Assembly: GCF_038002225.1 (NCBI RefSeq)
Contig: NZ_JBBOCA010000001.1
Coordinates: 1,612,001-1,676,000 of the forward strand
Reading direction: 5' to 3'
Length of the DNA stretch: 64,000 bases
DNA from: Paenibacillus sp. FSL R7-0204
GTDB lineage: Bacteria > Bacillota > Bacilli > Paenibacillales > Paenibacillaceae
Part shown: positions 33,531 through 42,203 of the stretch, piece by piece
Position numbering within the stretch: position 1 is the first letter of the stretch
How the letters are laid out: each line of letters starts with the position of its first letter
Notes under the pieces: generated by a model
The model's input: the letters and a program-made list of their open reading frames with translations, nothing else
Told to the model about the DNA's origin: nothing
Database searches by the model: none
Position numbers and translations under genes: made by a program

Positions 33531-33814
33531 GCGGCGGGCTGCTCTCCGAACATGCCGTCAAGCTGGAGATGATCCGCTCGATCGCCCGCAGCCAGGCAGC
33601 GCTCGCAGCCATCCTCGAGAGTATTGCTGAAGTGACGGGGCAATCGGAGCTGACAGCCCGCAAGCTGAGCGACAATATCAGGATCCTTAGCGGGTACCAG
33701 AGTTCAATGTGCCGGATGATTTCCGGTATTTCACTGCATGAGCCCAAAGAAGGAGTGCCTGCAGCCCCCTGGCTGAGCAAGGTCTGCTCAGAGGGGACCG
33801 CCAGGAGTAGATGA
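33527..33814 (+). CDS. Small helical protein C
   Basis: A 95-residue helical protein, third of the related set (IARSQAALAAILESIAEVTGQS). It overlaps the previous stop (ATGA) and lies 19 bases before the basic protein gene. The C-terminal 30 residues (LHEPKEGVPAAPWLSKVCSEG) are not shared with A or B. No signal peptide or membrane segment. Function unknown; probably acts together with A and B, since the three are transcribed and apparently translated together. Confidence 0.7.
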   Translation: MSGGLLSEHAVKLEMIRSIARSQAALAAILESIAEVTGQSELTARKLSDNIRILSGYQSSMCRMISGISLHEPKEGVPAAPWLSKVCSEGTARSR

Positions 33815-33833
33815 AGTACAGGAGGCGTAGAAG

Positions 33834-34238
33834 ATGAAGAGAAAGAGACTGGGCAAACTTGGTTCCACGGGCAAGGGCCGTAGACGCAGACCGCTGCTGT
33901 CGCGGAAGACACGGATACGCAAAGGTCCCGGACGCAAATCCCGCAAGGGTCTGCTCGGCAAGCCGGGGAAGAAATCCCTGCAGCTGCGCAGAAAAAGAAG
34001 ACTACGCAGACGGCTGCTCCGCAGATCCCGCATTGTGAAGCCACCGGTGCAGGTCATCCCGGTTATCGAGCCCCCTCCCCAGCCGCAGGTGATTCCGCTC
34101 CCCCCGGAGCTGGGCGTCCCGCCGGAGCTGCCGCCGGGAGACGCCTATCAGCAGGGCTACACCGAAGCATACAACGTGGGGTTCGACGCCGGTTTCGCCA
34201 AGGGCTTCGAGGACGGGCATAAGCTGGAGCTTGGCTGA
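33834..34238 (+). CDS. Arg/Lys-rich protein with C-terminal GYxxGF repeat
   Basis: A 134-residue protein of three parts. Residues 1-65 are extremely basic (runs such as RRKRRLRRRLLRRSR). A Pro-rich hinge follows (VIEPPPQPQVIPLPPELG). The last 35 residues carry a regular YQQGYTEAYNVGFDAGFAKGF repeat with a four-residue period of aromatic plus Gly. The same GYxxGY/GYxxGR pattern opens the two CgeB-like transferases at 42.2 and 43.4 kb. AGGAGGCGTAGAAG precedes the ATG. The basic half would bind an acidic polymer such as DNA, teichoic acid or the acidic tail of protein B; this is inference. A ribosomal-protein-like chance resemblance is unlikely given context. Confidence 0.72.
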   Translation: MKRKRLGKLGSTGKGRRRRPLLSRKTRIRKGPGRKSRKGLLGKPGKKSLQLRRKRRLRRRLLRRSRIVKPPVQVIPVIEPPPQPQVIPLPPELGVPPELPPGDAYQQGYTEAYNVGFDAGFAKGFEDGHKLELG

Positions 34239-34278
34239 CAGATGCCGCAGGCACAGCAGCGTGCAGGCCGATACAGCG

Positions 34279-34315
34279 GCTACAGGGGCCGGCGCATTAT
34301 GCGCCGCCCCTATAG
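34279..34315 (+). terminator. Long hairpin after the small-protein operon
   Basis: GCTACAGGGGCCGGCGC pairs with GCGCCGCCCCTATAGC around an ATTAT loop with two mismatches. No T tract follows, so the terminator call is tentative. Confidence 0.5.
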
Positions 34316-34430
34316 CACATGGGGAACTTTGGGATAGGGCGGGCTCTCGGAATTTCCGGCCGGATATGGTAGACTTCTTAACAGAATCTTTACCGGGTTC
34401 ACTATTCAGGCAGGAAAGCGGGGAACGTAC

Positions 34431-34958
34431 ATGATGGGGAATGAGATACGAAGAGCGCGGAGTGAGGAGATCCAGGAGATCATGCATCTGATTGCCAAAT
34501 GTGTACAAGTTATGCAGTCAGGCGGAAGCGATCAATGGGATGAAGGGTACCCTAACAGGGAAGTCATTAGTGAAGATATCGCTAAGGGAACCTTGTTTGT
34601 CTGCCTGGAGCATGAGGCGATCGCCGGAATTCTTGTGCTGGATGAGAACCAGGCGGAGCAATATGCAGGGATCGAATGGGAACAGCAGCAGGGGCCTCAT
34701 CTGATTATGCACCGGCTTGCGGTACATCCCGAGATTCAGGGCAAAGGGATTGCCCGGCGGCTGATCGCCTTTGCCGAGGAATTCGCCCGCAGCAGCGCAT
34801 ACAGAAGCATCCGGCTCGATACATATGCGAAGAATGACAGGGCACTTAAGCTGTATCCTTCACTCGGGTATTTGCAGAGAGGCGAGATTCGTTTTCCCGG
34901 CCGTACCGCTGCTTTTCCGGTGTTTGAGAAGGCGCTGACAGAGAATATGGAGAGCTAA
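34431..34958 (+). CDS. GNAT N-acetyltransferase
   Basis: A 175-residue acetyltransferase. The substrate half contains MQSGGSDQWDEGYPNRE. The acetyl-CoA site reads LIMHRLAVHPEIQGKGIARRLIAF (R-x-x-G-K-G-I-A), and KNDRALKLYPSLGYLQRGE is the usual C-terminal strand-helix. Two successive ATGs stand at the start; the first is used here, with weak GCGGGGAACGTAC upstream. The substrate is unknown. It is a single gene between the small-protein operon and the riboswitch. Confidence 0.85.
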   Translation: MMGNEIRRARSEEIQEIMHLIAKCVQVMQSGGSDQWDEGYPNREVISEDIAKGTLFVCLEHEAIAGILVLDENQAEQYAGIEWEQQQGPHLIMHRLAVHPEIQGKGIARRLIAFAEEFARSSAYRSIRLDTYAKNDRALKLYPSLGYLQRGEIRFPGRTAAFPVFEKALTENMES

Positions 34959-35072
34959 TTTATATTCAAGTAAGGTAACATGACATTTCAAACTGATTTT
35001 TAAGTGCTAAAATGTTAAATCTTACTCTTTCCTCATTTAATCAGATAATTGTGTTAACTTTAATTACTCTTA

Positions 35073-35102
35073 TTGACAGAAAAGCTGTCTTTCAATTATG
35101 AT
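35073..35102 (+). promoter_or_regulatory. SigA-type promoter of the riboswitch-controlled gene
   Basis: A perfect -35 TTGACA (35073-35078) and a TATGAT -10 (35097-35102) are spaced by 18 bases. Transcription would begin near 35109, about 23 bases before the riboswitch aptamer. Confidence 0.8.
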
Positions 35103-35131
35103 GGGATTATTCATAAGCAATGGAATAGTCC

Positions 35132-35218
35132 TTTTCGTATATCCTTAATAATTGGTTTAAGGGTCTCTACCGGGAACCGTAAATTTCTGGCTACGAAAAT
35201 ATGCTGAGGCATATTTTT
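35132..35218 (+). promoter_or_regulatory. Purine riboswitch, guanine class, with intrinsic terminator
   Basis: The aptamer spans 35132-35199. P1 is TTTTCGTA paired with TACGAAAA, P2 is CCTTAA/TTAAGG, and the conserved GGTCTCTACCGGGAACCGTAAA core forms J2/3 and P3 (35161-35183). The specificity base before the P1 3' strand is C (35191), which predicts guanine rather than adenine. A terminator-like hairpin, AAAATATGC-TGAG-GCATATTTT, follows at 35196-35217. Its 5' arm shares the four A residues 35196-35199 with P1, so ligand-stabilised P1 and the full terminator compete. Confidence 0.9.
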
Positions 35219-35274
35219 GTGGCCTTTTTGTGTTACAGAACAGCCGGACATCACAAGACTAGGGGGAGAAGACA

Positions 35275-36612
35275 ATGGCGAATATCCTGATCAAGCATGC
35301 GGAGATTATTACGATGAACAAGCAGGAGGACATTATATACGGTGATATCCGCATCAAGGCTGATCTGATTGTGGAGATTGGCACCGGCCTTGAAGTGAAG
35401 GGGGAGGAGCTTGTCATCGACGCCAAGAACCGGACGGTTATCCCCGGCTTCATCCAGACACATATTCATCTCTCCCAGACGCTGTTTCGCGGCAAAGGGG
35501 ATGATCTGGAGCTGATGGACTGGCTGCGCAAGCGGATCTGGCCGCTGGAGGCAGCGCATGACGAGGAGTCACTGTACTATTCTGCCATGCTCGGCATTGG
35601 GGAATTAATCACCAGCGGCACAACGACCATCGTGGATATGGAGACGGTACATCATACGGATTATGCCTTCCAGGCGATTGCGAAGAGCGGTATACGCGCC
35701 TTGTCAGGGAAGGTCATGATGGACCGGAAGAACCCCGATGCACCGGCGGCCTTGCAGGAAGAGACGGCAGCTTCGCTGCAGGAGAGTGTGGATCTGCTGG
35801 AGAAATGGAACGGATATGCGAACGGCCGGATTCAGTATGCTTTTTCCCCGCGGTTTGTTATTTCTTGTACGGAGCCGCTGCTGCGGGAGGTGCAGAGCCT
35901 CTCGGCCCGTTACGGGGTGAAGGTGCATACCCATGCTTCCGAGAATCTGGGTGAGATCGAGCTTGTACAGGCGATGACCGGTATGCGCAATGTCGTCTAT
36001 CTGGATCACCTGGGGCTGGCTAACGAACGTCTGATTCTGGCTCACTGTGTCTGGCTGGATGAGCAGGAGAAGCGGATTCTGCGGGACCGAGGGGTTCATG
36101 TCAGCCACTGCCCGGGTTCGAACCTCAAGCTGGCCTCAGGCATCGCCGATACACCGGGCATGCTTCATGACCATATTCATCTCAGCTTGGGTGCAGACGG
36201 CGCGCCCTGCAACAATAATCTGGATATGTTCAACGAGATGCGTCTGGCGGCAGTCATCCAAAAGCCCGCGCATGGCCCGACTACGATGGATGCCCGGAGT
36301 GTCTTTCGGATGGCGACCATCGGGGGCGCGAAGGCGGTCGGGATGGAGGATCAGATCGGCAGCATCGAGGTCGGCAAGAAGGCGGATCTGGCCATTCTTA
36401 ATCTCTATAATTTTCACACCTTCCCCTCTTATGATGTGGACCCGATCTCGCGGATCGTCTACTCGGCCACCCGTGCCGATGTGGAGACAACGATTGTGGA
36501 TGGTGAGATTCTCATGCACACCGGGCGGCTGAAGACCATTGACAAGGAAGTCGTGCTTCAAGAAGCGAACCGTTCCATTAAAAGACTGCTGGTGAACACC
36601 CCGTTGGGGTAG
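35275..36612 (+). CDS. Amidohydrolase, probable guanine (or related purine) deaminase
   Basis: A 445-residue metal-dependent amidohydrolase of the subtype that includes guanine deaminases, S-adenosylhomocysteine/5'-deoxyadenosine deaminases and TrzA/AtzA enzymes. Metal ligands are visible in GFIQTHIHLSQTL (HxH, about 62-64), the strand VKVHTHASENLGE (His and Glu), ILAHCVWL, and LGADGAPCNNNLDMF (Asp). The hydrophobic N-terminal beta part and C-terminal KKADLAILNL are typical. GAAGACAATG with GGGGGA upstream sets the start. A guanine-class riboswitch lies 57 bases upstream, so guanine or 8-oxoguanine is the favoured substrate over adenosine derivatives; this assignment is inference from regulation. 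Confidence 0.85.
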   Translation: MANILIKHAEIITMNKQEDIIYGDIRIKADLIVEIGTGLEVKGEELVIDAKNRTVIPGFIQTHIHLSQTLFRGKGDDLELMDWLRKRIWPLEAAHDEESLYYSAMLGIGELITSGTTTIVDMETVHHTDYAFQAIAKSGIRALSGKVMMDRKNPDAPAALQEETAASLQESVDLLEKWNGYANGRIQYAFSPRFVISCTEPLLREVQSLSARYGVKVHTHASENLGEIELVQAMTGMRNVVYLDHLGLANERLILAHCVWLDEQEKRILRDRGVHVSHCPGSNLKLASGIADTPGMLHDHIHLSLGADGAPCNNNLDMFNEMRLAAVIQKPAHGPTTMDARSVFRMATIGGAKAVGMEDQIGSIEVGKKADLAILNLYNFHTFPSYDVDPISRIVYSATRADVETTIVDGEILMHTGRLKTIDKEVVLQEANRSIKRLLVNTPLG

Positions 36613-36664
36613 CCACCGGGGAATCTCAATTCGTAGCCACTCTCCAGTCAAGCTATATACTATG

Positions 36665-36700
36665 CAGGGGACTCTGGTCCTCTGTTTTGTTTTGTTTCCT
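36665..36700 (+). terminator. Terminator after the amidohydrolase
   Basis: AGGGGAC pairs with GTCCTCT through one G-T wobble around a TCTG loop, followed by GTTTTGTTTTG. It lies about 55 bases after the stop. Confidence 0.75.
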
Positions 36701-36914
36701 TTTTATACGAAAATAAACGTAGGCTTTAGCAATAAATAAGAGAATGTTGTAAAATAGGCAGGATTTTTAAAGCGGCGATTCACATGACAACGCCGGCTGC
36801 CGGAAAGCTCCCTTATTCACTTGGGGCAGGCTGGATGATGGATGAGTGAAGTTTTTACTAGAAAAAGTGAACCCTCCGTCCACTCTTGAGGTCAAATATA
36901 ATGAGGTGAAACGA

Positions 36915-37484
36915 TTGGAACTGGATGGACTGGAGCAGGCGGAGGCGATCAATGAAGAGCAGCTGCGGCAGATCATGAAGCTTTATGGGGAAGATGTATG
37001 GAATTATATTTATTTTCTGACCAAAAACAGTGATCAGACGGATGAGCTCACGCAGGAGGTGTTCATCAAATGCTATTACCGAATCAGCACCTACCGGGGA
37101 GCTTCTTCGCTCAAAACCTGGCTGTTCACGATTGCCCGCAATACGGTATTTTCCTACCGCAAATCGCGATTTTTCCGCTCCGGGCTGTGGGGAGAAATGC
37201 AACCATTACCCACTGAGGATGAGGGGCGGCAGGGTTCTGCGGGACAGGCGGCTGTTACTCGTTCGGCGGAGATGGAATATCTCGGCGACCGGCAGGTACA
37301 TGAAATCTGGCGTCTGATTATGAGCCTTCCGGATAAGCTGCGTGAGGTGCTGGTGCTTGATCTCAAGGCAGAACTGTCGGTCCGCGAAATCGCTGAGCTG
37401 ATCCGGATATCGCCGGGCACTGTCAAATCGAGACTGTACCGTGCACGTCATAAAATCCAGGACAAACTGAGGGGGATGGAGTAA
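36915..37484 (+). CDS. ECF-type RNA polymerase sigma factor
   Basis: A 189-residue group 4 sigma factor. Region 2 contains DVWNYIYFLTKNSDQTDELTQEVFIKCYY and TWLFTIARNTVFSYRKS. Region 4 contains LPDKLREVLVLDLKAELSVREIAELIRISPGTVKSRLYRARHKIQDKL. The start was set at TTG 36915 because TGAGGTGAAACGA lies just upstream. An open frame to GTG 36846 adds 23 residues without a binding site. The stop (TAA) overlaps the start of the next gene by one base, the usual sigma/anti-sigma coupling. The target genes are unknown, and no matching promoter was traced. Confidence 0.9.
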   Translation: MELDGLEQAEAINEEQLRQIMKLYGEDVWNYIYFLTKNSDQTDELTQEVFIKCYYRISTYRGASSLKTWLFTIARNTVFSYRKSRFFRSGLWGEMQPLPTEDEGRQGSAGQAAVTRSAEMEYLGDRQVHEIWRLIMSLPDKLREVLVLDLKAELSVREIAELIRISPGTVKSRLYRARHKIQDKLRGME

Positions 37485-38719
37485 TGGATAAGCGTGAACG
37501 GGAGCCGCAGTGGTATGAGCTGGCCCGCAAGGGCCCGTTTCCGGAAATGAAATTTACGGATAAAGCTGCCGGGAGGGTAGCCCGGCGGATTGGAATGGAC
37601 GGTTCCTCACTGAACCAGGTACTGCCATCCGGCCAGAGGCGCAGGGTAATCCGCATGTGGATGCTCTCCACAGCCGTGGTCCTCCTTCTTTTATTGTTGG
37701 GAGCCGGGGCATTGGTTTTGGGAGGCGATGGGGTTGGACGTTCCGGCGAATTTAATCCGTTGGAGGTAAGCGGAGCAGGAATTATCGAACCGCCGAAAGC
37801 GGGACAGGCTGATCTGTCAGATGCGGGTCTCAAGCGGACCGCTGTGCAGTTGATGCAGGAGCAGCTTGGGAAAAGGTACCCCAATGCCGGTGTGGAGCGG
37901 CAGAAGGAAGGGGAGGATGATATCGCAACGGTCCTTTTTGAGGAAGGGGATTACTCAGCCAGGGTCTGGATCAACACAACAACGGGTAAAGTGATACGGT
38001 TGGTCATGGATGGTATCTACAAACCTGAGAATATTGACTCCGAGTTCATTGATGAAGCCATGGATCAGCTTCGGAATGCCGGTTACAAAGGGGAATTCAC
38101 GGTCACCGGCCTAAAGCATTTCGCCCACTACGGAACAAACGATGATGAGCAAGACCTACAGACCGATGACTTACTTATGGGGAATGAAGGGCAGATTGAT
38201 TATGAGAACGGCGCTTACCGCAGCTCGACCTTCAGAATGGACGAAGATAATGTGAGTGTGGAAGTGAAGCAGGCGGGTCTTAAGGCGATAAAGCTGCTTA
38301 GAGAACAGGGCACGGAGCATCTATACTCTATTAAGCGCACTGTGTCGCCGACACGGGATGTACTTGTTCTGACTTATGGAGAGAGTGAACGTATGGCCAC
38401 TACGGTGATTATGGACTACGCTACGCAAGGTATTATACAAGTAGAAGACAATATGCTTTTTGATGAAAATTCATTCAATTCCGCCGATCCCAACACGAAT
38501 TTGCTGAATATGGATAAGGTCAAGCTTCAGCTTTCTGCTGCTGCGATCGCCGATGAAATGTTTGGCATCCGGCTGGAGGATTATACATTCGTCAAAGAGA
38601 TGTCGGGCATAGGTACGATTGCCTTCAATAGCCCGGACGGAGAAACTGTGATTACTGGTTCGTATAATCGAGCTGGAGTTTTTTACATGATGCAGCAGAC
38701 ACCTGCCACTGCAGAATGA
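37484..38719 (+). CDS. Membrane-anchored anti-sigma-like protein
   Basis: A 411-residue protein with a short cytoplasmic head (about 1-55), one membrane helix (LSTAVVLLLLLLGAGALVLGG, about 62-83) and a large external domain. The external part has two related beta-rich halves (ATVLFEEGDYSARVWINTTTG and MATTVIMDYATQGIIQVED) that look like PepSY-type modules. Coupling to the ECF sigma gene and this topology support an anti-sigma or sigma-regulating role. I do not see a zinc-binding HxxxCxxC motif in the head, so it is not a classical ZAS domain. Confidence 0.75.
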   Translation: MDKREREPQWYELARKGPFPEMKFTDKAAGRVARRIGMDGSSLNQVLPSGQRRRVIRMWMLSTAVVLLLLLLGAGALVLGGDGVGRSGEFNPLEVSGAGIIEPPKAGQADLSDAGLKRTAVQLMQEQLGKRYPNAGVERQKEGEDDIATVLFEEGDYSARVWINTTTGKVIRLVMDGIYKPENIDSEFIDEAMDQLRNAGYKGEFTVTGLKHFAHYGTNDDEQDLQTDDLLMGNEGQIDYENGAYRSSTFRMDEDNVSVEVKQAGLKAIKLLREQGTEHLYSIKRTVSPTRDVLVLTYGESERMATTVIMDYATQGIIQVEDNMLFDENSFNSADPNTNLLNMDKVKLQLSAAAIADEMFGIRLEDYTFVKEMSGIGTIAFNSPDGETVITGSYNRAGVFYMMQQTPATAE

Positions 38720-38744
38720 TCTATCCTTCTTGTATGAGTTGAAC

Positions 38745-38778
38745 AGGACGCGCGCCACGCAAAGGCGGCGTCCTTTTA
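38745..38778 (+). terminator. Terminator after the anti-sigma gene
   Basis: GGACGCGCGCC and GGCGGCGTCC form an imperfect GC-rich stem followed by TTTTAC. Confidence 0.7.
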
Positions 38779-38799
38779 CATTTAATAGAAACCCCAGTT

Positions 38800-38828
38800 T
38801 TGATAACTATTTCAAGTATTGTTATACT
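38800..38828 (+). promoter_or_regulatory. SigA-type promoter of the LtaS-like gene
   Basis: TTGATA (38800-38805) and TATACT (38823-38828) are spaced by 17 bases. The gene starts 83 bases downstream. Confidence 0.7.
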
Positions 38829-38911
38829 AGAGAAATATGATCTTTTACAAAGAAATGCAATATAGTTTACACAGACTTTGAATAAAGAGAGTATGAGGGG
38901 ATCGAATTATT

Positions 38912-40828
38912 ATGAACGATAAGAATCCTGCGTCCGTGCATTTTCATTTCTATATGATAGCGGGACTGATCTGGCTGAAGCTGCTGCTGCTGAGAGGGCT
39001 GTTCTTTGACCGGATTGCCTGGGAATGGATTGCTGCGGATATCGCTCCGGTGCTGCTGATTTTGGGGGTGCTGGCCGTTATTACGCCCGGGAGGATGAGA
39101 AAGGCTGTCTTCTGGGGCTTCAACTGCCTATTTTCACTGCTGCTGTTCGGGGCCAGTGTGTACTTCAACCACTTCGGCTCGGTGCCGACCTATCTGGCGC
39201 TCTATGAACTGCATCAGGTATTTCAGGTCAAAGAGAGCGTGGAATCCACGATTGAGATGATTGATTATCTGTTTTTGGCCGATCTGATGATTATGTTTAG
39301 CTATTTGCTCTTCCGCAGATGGAAGAATGGCCCCATACAGCAGCAGCGTGACAGTCAGCCTTCACGCAGAGCCCGGAGAGTCTATCTGGTGGTGCTGCTG
39401 GTGGCTATTATCGGCGGCGGCTCGCTGTCCGCTTATTCCATAGATTCTGCCCGGGGAATCACCAACGAGCTGGTCCAGGCGGAAAGCGCCGGATTCCTGA
39501 ATTATGAGGTGGTGGCAGCGATCAAAGCCCAAGAGGATAACGGCCTCATCGGGACCGGAGATATTCATGAAACCATAGCCAAGGTGCAGGAATTGGAGGC
39601 TACTTATCCCTATAAGGATAAGGATAAGGATAAGGATATTGCCGGCGGACTGCCGGAATATTTCGGATTGCAAAAGGGCAAGAATGTGATCGTCCTCCAA
39701 CTGGAGGCTTTTCAGAATTTCCCGCTGCATCAGTCGCTGGATGGGCAAGAACTGACGCCGGTGATGAATGGTCTGGCTGATGAAGGCTTCTATTTCCCGC
39801 ATGTCTTCCAGCAGGTCGGCCCGGGCAATACCTCGGATGCGGAATTCATCAGCAACACCTCTGTTTATCCGATTGCAACCCTTGCGATGTCAACAGGCTT
39901 TGGAGACCGGGAACTGCCGGGCCTGCCGCGTCTGCTGCGGGATAAGGGCTATGAAGCTTACACTTTTCATGTGAACAAGGTGGGCTTCTGGAACCGCAAT
40001 GAGCTGTATCCGGCACTTGGCTTCAACGGTTATTATGATAAAGGTTACTTTGAGAATGACCATTTCAATTCCTTCGGCGCTTCTGATGAGCAGTTGTATG
40101 CTACCGCTGTGGAGAAGCTGGCTAAGCTGCAGAAGAAGGGTACGCCTTTTTATGCGCAGCTCGTGACCGCCTCCAGCCATCATCCGTTCAAGGTGCCGGA
40201 CAGCTTCCGGAGAATCCAGATGCCGGATAAGCTCCAGGATACAATGCTTGGAGATTATCTGACTGCGGTGAATTATACGGATTATGCGATAGGTACGCTG
40301 ATTGAGGGAATGAAGCGGCAGGGCATGTGGGAGAATACGGTACTTGTGCTGTACGGCGACCATTTCGGCTTGCAGCCGAAGGATGTCCCGGAGGAGCAGG
40401 TGGAGGAAGCGCTCGGAATCAAGTATGATAACCGGATTAGCCGGTTCAACATTCCATTCATTATTCATGCACCCGGTATGGAGCAGGGACAGGTTGTGGA
40501 GCAAACCGGTGGACAGCTGGATGTGCTTCCTACCGTGGCTAATCTGCTGGGGGTATCGCTGAAGGAAGAAGGGTTCACGGCGTTCGGGCATGATCTGCTG
40601 AATATTGACCATAATGTGGTAGGGATGCGGTATTATTTGCCAACAGGCTCTTTCTTTAATAATGAGGTTATGTTCGTGCCTGGCAAAAGCTTCGCGGACG
40701 GAGAGGCCATCTCGCTGGATACGCATGAGCCGGTGGTGGATTTCAGTAAGTATCAGAGCGATTATGACTATATCCTGAAGTTGATGGGCTACTCAGATGA
40801 ATATGTGAAGCTGCTTCCGCAGCGTTAG
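38912..40828 (+). CDS. LtaS-family glycerophosphotransferase (lipoteichoic acid synthase-like)
   Basis: A 638-residue membrane enzyme. Five N-terminal helices (to about residue 165) are followed by a linker and an extracellular sulfatase-fold domain. The nucleophile is the Thr in GPGNTSDAEF (Thr307), and the metal-binding NVIVLQLEAFQ strand, FHVNKVGFWNRN and VLYGDHFGL are present. Such enzymes polymerise or prime glycerol-phosphate chains from phosphatidylglycerol on the outer face of the membrane. LtaS paralogues in Bacillus include sporulation- and stress-linked versions, and the type cannot be told apart here. The linker contains a (KD)4 run encoded by four AAGGAT hexamers at 39614-39637. 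It is monocistronic behind its own promoter. Confidence 0.92.
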   Translation: MNDKNPASVHFHFYMIAGLIWLKLLLLRGLFFDRIAWEWIAADIAPVLLILGVLAVITPGRMRKAVFWGFNCLFSLLLFGASVYFNHFGSVPTYLALYELHQVFQVKESVESTIEMIDYLFLADLMIMFSYLLFRRWKNGPIQQQRDSQPSRRARRVYLVVLLVAIIGGGSLSAYSIDSARGITNELVQAESAGFLNYEVVAAIKAQEDNGLIGTGDIHETIAKVQELEATYPYKDKDKDKDIAGGLPEYFGLQKGKNVIVLQLEAFQNFPLHQSLDGQELTPVMNGLADEGFYFPHVFQQVGPGNTSDAEFISNTSVYPIATLAMSTGFGDRELPGLPRLLRDKGYEAYTFHVNKVGFWNRNELYPALGFNGYYDKGYFENDHFNSFGASDEQLYATAVEKLAKLQKKGTPFYAQLVTASSHHPFKVPDSFRRIQMPDKLQDTMLGDYLTAVNYTDYAIGTLIEGMKRQGMWENTVLVLYGDHFGLQPKDVPEEQVEEALGIKYDNRISRFNIPFIIHAPGMEQGQVVEQTGGQLDVLPTVANLLGVSLKEEGFTAFGHDLLNIDHNVVGMRYYLPTGSFFNNEVMFVPGKSFADGEAISLDTHEPVVDFSKYQSDYDYILKLMGYSDEYVKLLPQR

Positions 40829-40954
40829 GAGAACTTATGATAAAGTGTCAAACCCTTAATTGACCCCTAGCGGATTATAGAATACAATGTGTTTGGAACT
40901 TTAGTAAAAGAGTGGAAATGGCTTGATACAGCCTCATCCTACAAGGGGGCCGCT

Positions 40955-41128
40955 ATGGGGAATGACGAATACAAGGATAAGATCGAACAGGCAAGACAGG
41001 AACTGAACAAACTGGCCTTGGAGTACGGGATGCAGGATGTCCGGGTGCTCCGCCAATCGGTGAAGCTGGATGCGCTCCTGAATGAATACAGCGATTGCAA
41101 TACGGAGAAGGATGACCAGCTTTATTAG
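40955..41128 (+). CDS. Spo0E-like aspartyl-phosphate phosphatase
   Basis: A 57-residue protein made of two helices. It carries the Spo0E signature SVKLDALLNEY near the C terminus (family S-Q-x-L-D). Such proteins dephosphorylate Spo0A-phosphate and delay sporulation. The start was set at ATG 40955, with AAGGGGG upstream. A longer frame from 40889 has no binding site. The canonical Gln of the SQELD motif is Val here (SVKLD), a common variation. A strong terminator follows. Confidence 0.85.
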   Translation: MGNDEYKDKIEQARQELNKLALEYGMQDVRVLRQSVKLDALLNEYSDCNTEKDDQLY

Positions 41129-41156
41129 AGAAATACAGAGCAGCTATGCCAATTCA

Positions 41157-41198
41157 AAAGACATCTCGGGCGTTCAACGCCTTGAGGTGTCTTTTTTA
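41157..41198 (+). terminator. Convergent terminator between the Spo0E-like gene and the ATPase gene
   Basis: AAAAGACATCTC pairs with GAGGTGTCTTTT (one wobble), with an inner GGCGTTCAACGCC hairpin and a T tract after it. The A-rich 5' flank gives a T tract on the other strand too, so it may serve both genes. Confidence 0.88.
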
Positions 41199-41222
41199 AA
41201 ATTGATATGTTTTGTGGTTATT

Positions 41223-41987
41223 TTAGTTTTCGCCCAGCAGCTCGCGGAGTATCTTCTCCCGGTTGGTCATGAAGGCGCGGGTGACCGTGTAATGAGCCGT
41301 ATCTTCAAGCGCAACAGGCGTAATACTCTCTCCCTCCAGCAGAAGGATATCCGCACCCGGATAGGACATCAGAATCGGGGAGTGGGTGGCGATGATGAAC
41401 TGGGAATTCTGCTCCGCCAGCTCATGCATCCGCGCCAGCAGTGACATCTGCCGCAGGGGAGACAAAGCGGCTTCGGGCTCGTCCAGAATATAGATGCCCT
41501 GTCCGCCGAAGCGGTGAACGAACGTGGAGAAGAAGGATTCTCCATGCGACTGCTCATGCAGCGAGCTTCCTCCATAGGAGGATTTAATGGGTCTTCCCGC
41601 CTCGGGGTCCTCATCCAGCTCATCGATGTAAGTAGCCACATTGTAGTAACTCTCCGCACGCAGGAAAAATCCGTCCCTCGGCCGCTTCACCCCTTTGGCA
41701 ATCCGCAAATATTCATAGAGACTGGAATGCGAGGCACGGGTATTAAACGAGAAATTCAGCGTCCCGCCTTCCGGATTGAACCCCCAGGCAGCAGCAATTC
41801 CCTCCAGCAAGGTAGACTTCCCGCTACCGTTCTCCCCTACAAGAAAAGTAACCTGCTTCTGAAAAGCAAGCCGGTCCAGGGTGCGTACCACTGGAAGATT
41901 AAAAGGATAGCTTCCAAAGGAAGGGACCGCATCGCGCAGCAGCTCGACATGGCGCAGATACAGCATAGGACCATAGATTGAACTCAT
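41223..41987 (-). CDS. AAA/ABC-type ATPase (AAA_21-like)
   Basis: A 254-residue stand-alone ATPase of the RecF/SMC-like ABC class. Walker A is FLVGENGSGKST, Walker B ILDEPEAALSP and the H-loop FIIATHSPILM. The signature motif region is replaced by HGESFFSTFVHRF, as in AAA_21 proteins. There is no membrane domain, so it is probably not a transporter subunit. GAGGAGG lies 9 bases upstream of the ATG. The gene is alone on the minus strand; its function and partner are unknown. Confidence 0.85.
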   Translation of the reverse strand: MSSIYGPMLYLRHVELLRDAVPSFGSYPFNLPVVRTLDRLAFQKQVTFLVGENGSGKSTLLEGIAAAWGFNPEGGTLNFSFNTRASHSSLYEYLRIAKGVKRPRDGFFLRAESYYNVATYIDELDEDPEAGRPIKSSYGGSSLHEQSHGESFFSTFVHRFGGQGIYILDEPEAALSPLRQMSLLARMHELAEQNSQFIIATHSPILMSYPGADILLLEGESITPVALEDTAHYTVTRAFMTNREKILRELLGEN

Positions 41988-42203
41988 ATCTTCGTGCCTC
42001 CTCGAAAGGTGATGCCTCTAATTGTAGATGATTCCCGTCGAACCCGCAAAGTACTTGAATAGGCTTCGGAGTAGACCCTGCCTCTGCATGGACAAGAGTG
42101 GATGGATTCTGCAGAGGTTCGGGCCAAGCGGGCGAAAGACGGGGGGCATATGCCAATTTCGCCGCGACACAGACAGATGTCCATGAGGCGGATGCTGACT
42201 CCG

